From the NCBI GenBank assembly GCA_023717585.1, contig JAMQPJ010000398.1:1-13324 (forward strand): a stretch of DNA of 13,324 bases. Reading direction: 5' to 3'. Below, in pieces: positions 12,957-13,324 of this stretch. Made by a program: the position numbers and the translations under genes. The notes under the pieces are model-generated. The model was not told where the DNA came from. It ran no database searches and was given only the letters and a program-made list of their open reading frames with translations. Source of the stretch: Thermoanaerobaculia bacterium. GTDB lineage: Bacteria > Acidobacteriota > Thermoanaerobaculia > UBA5066. Numbering within the stretch: position 1 is the first letter of the stretch; every line of letters starts with the position of its first letter.

Positions 12957-13324
12957 AGCTGATCCGCGGTCTCGTGGCGAACCTTGTCCTGCCCCTCGCG
13001 ATCGCCGGAGCGCTGTTCCTGCTCCTCGAGGGCGGCTGCCGGGCGGCGCTTCGCCTGAAGACGGGCGTTTGGCCCGAGACGCAGGTGTCCGCCTATACGC
13101 GTTTCGTCGAGAAGATCGGAAAGGCGTACCGGCCGCATCCGCTGCTCATCGTGGCGGGCCGGCCCGACGCCGTCCTCGAGGCGGCGGGCCACGTCGTGCA
13201 TTTCAACGCCCGCGGCCAGCGGGCCACGAACGTGCGCGACGTCGAGGTCCCGAAGCCCGAAGGCACGTATCGCGTCGAGTGCGAGGGAGGCTCGACGACG
13301 TTCGATCTTCTCGCGCCGGACGAC
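12953..13324 (+). CDS. SGNH/GDSL-hydrolase-like protein, 5' part
   Basis: The first 124 codons of a gene cut by the window end. The GTG start overlaps the preceding stop (GTGA), indicating coupling. The N terminus has a membrane anchor, LVANLVLPLAIAGALFLLLE (about 7-26). Then HFNARGQRATNVRDVEVPKP (about 82-101) and YRVECEGGSTTFD (about 105-117) follow. An F-N-x-x-G-x-R element, a K-P-x-G turn, and a strand ending in G-G-S-T-T match the start of SGNH/GDSL esterases, where that serine is the nucleophile (usually G-D-S). The catalytic His/Asp block lies beyond the window. Following a membrane glycosyltransferase, a role in modifying envelope sugars (for example acetyl groups) is conceivable but not shown. 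Confidence 0.7.
   Translation, partial: MKLIRGLVANLVLPLAIAGALFLLLEGGCRAALRLKTGVWPETQVSAYTRFVEKIGKAYRPHPLLIVAGRPDAVLEAAGHVVHFNARGQRATNVRDVEVPKPEGTYRVECEGGSTTFDLLAPDD

Noticed and set aside
1..13324. CRISPR array, rRNA, insertion sequence or phage genes
   Set aside because: No regularly spaced short repeats, no rRNA-like sequence, and no transposase, integrase or phage structural gene seen on either strand.

Overview
The window is high-G+C bacterial DNA with densely packed genes on both flanks and a looser, visibly less G+C-rich middle (about 3.8-8.2 kb). The gene content (a DUF4331 secreted protein next to a TPR protein, an NtrC-type sigma-54 response regulator, a PyrE with a Cys-containing C-terminal tail, a selenocysteine tRNA) and the many GTG/TTG starts would fit an environmental Acidobacteriota-like organism, perhaps Thermoanaerobaculia. 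That assignment is an inference; no phylogenetic marker is present.

Left flank (1-3000, minus strand): a DUF4331 secreted protein followed 9 bases later by a secreted TPR protein, a probable two-gene operon. Divergent from it lies a well-formed selenocysteine tRNA gene (selC, 3156-3254) with a near-consensus -10 box. The organism therefore probably decodes UGA as selenocysteine, although no selA, selB, selD or selenoprotein gene is in view.

Middle (3255-8280): an accessory region placed immediately downstream of selC. Its most notable content is a run of short, same-strand cassettes separated by sequences that look like integron attC recombination sites (one good at 4556-4614, two degenerate at 3799-3852 and 5713-5776), with no integrase in the window. 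This would be a cluster of attC sites lacking an integrase (CALIN). The cassettes encode two lipoproteins and small hypothetical proteins. A small gene is present twice, intact at 6076-6252 and broken by frameshifts at 4623-4949; each copy is followed by a second shared repeat block. Further right come a PEGA-like lipoprotein, a small putative secreted peptide, and a minus-strand secreted protein of unknown function.

Right flank (8302-13324, plus strand): a tightly packed set comprising a DUF4870-like membrane protein, a TPR-like protein, an NtrX/NtrC-like response regulator, pyrE, a GT39/ArnT-like membrane glycosyltransferase and the start of an SGNH/GDSL-type hydrolase-like protein. The last four overlap end to start (14, 4 and 4 bases), which suggests co-transcription and translational coupling. 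A 16-base perfect copy of the selC 3' end plus downstream bases lies inside the TPR gene at 8815-8830, which may or may not mark an old integration event.
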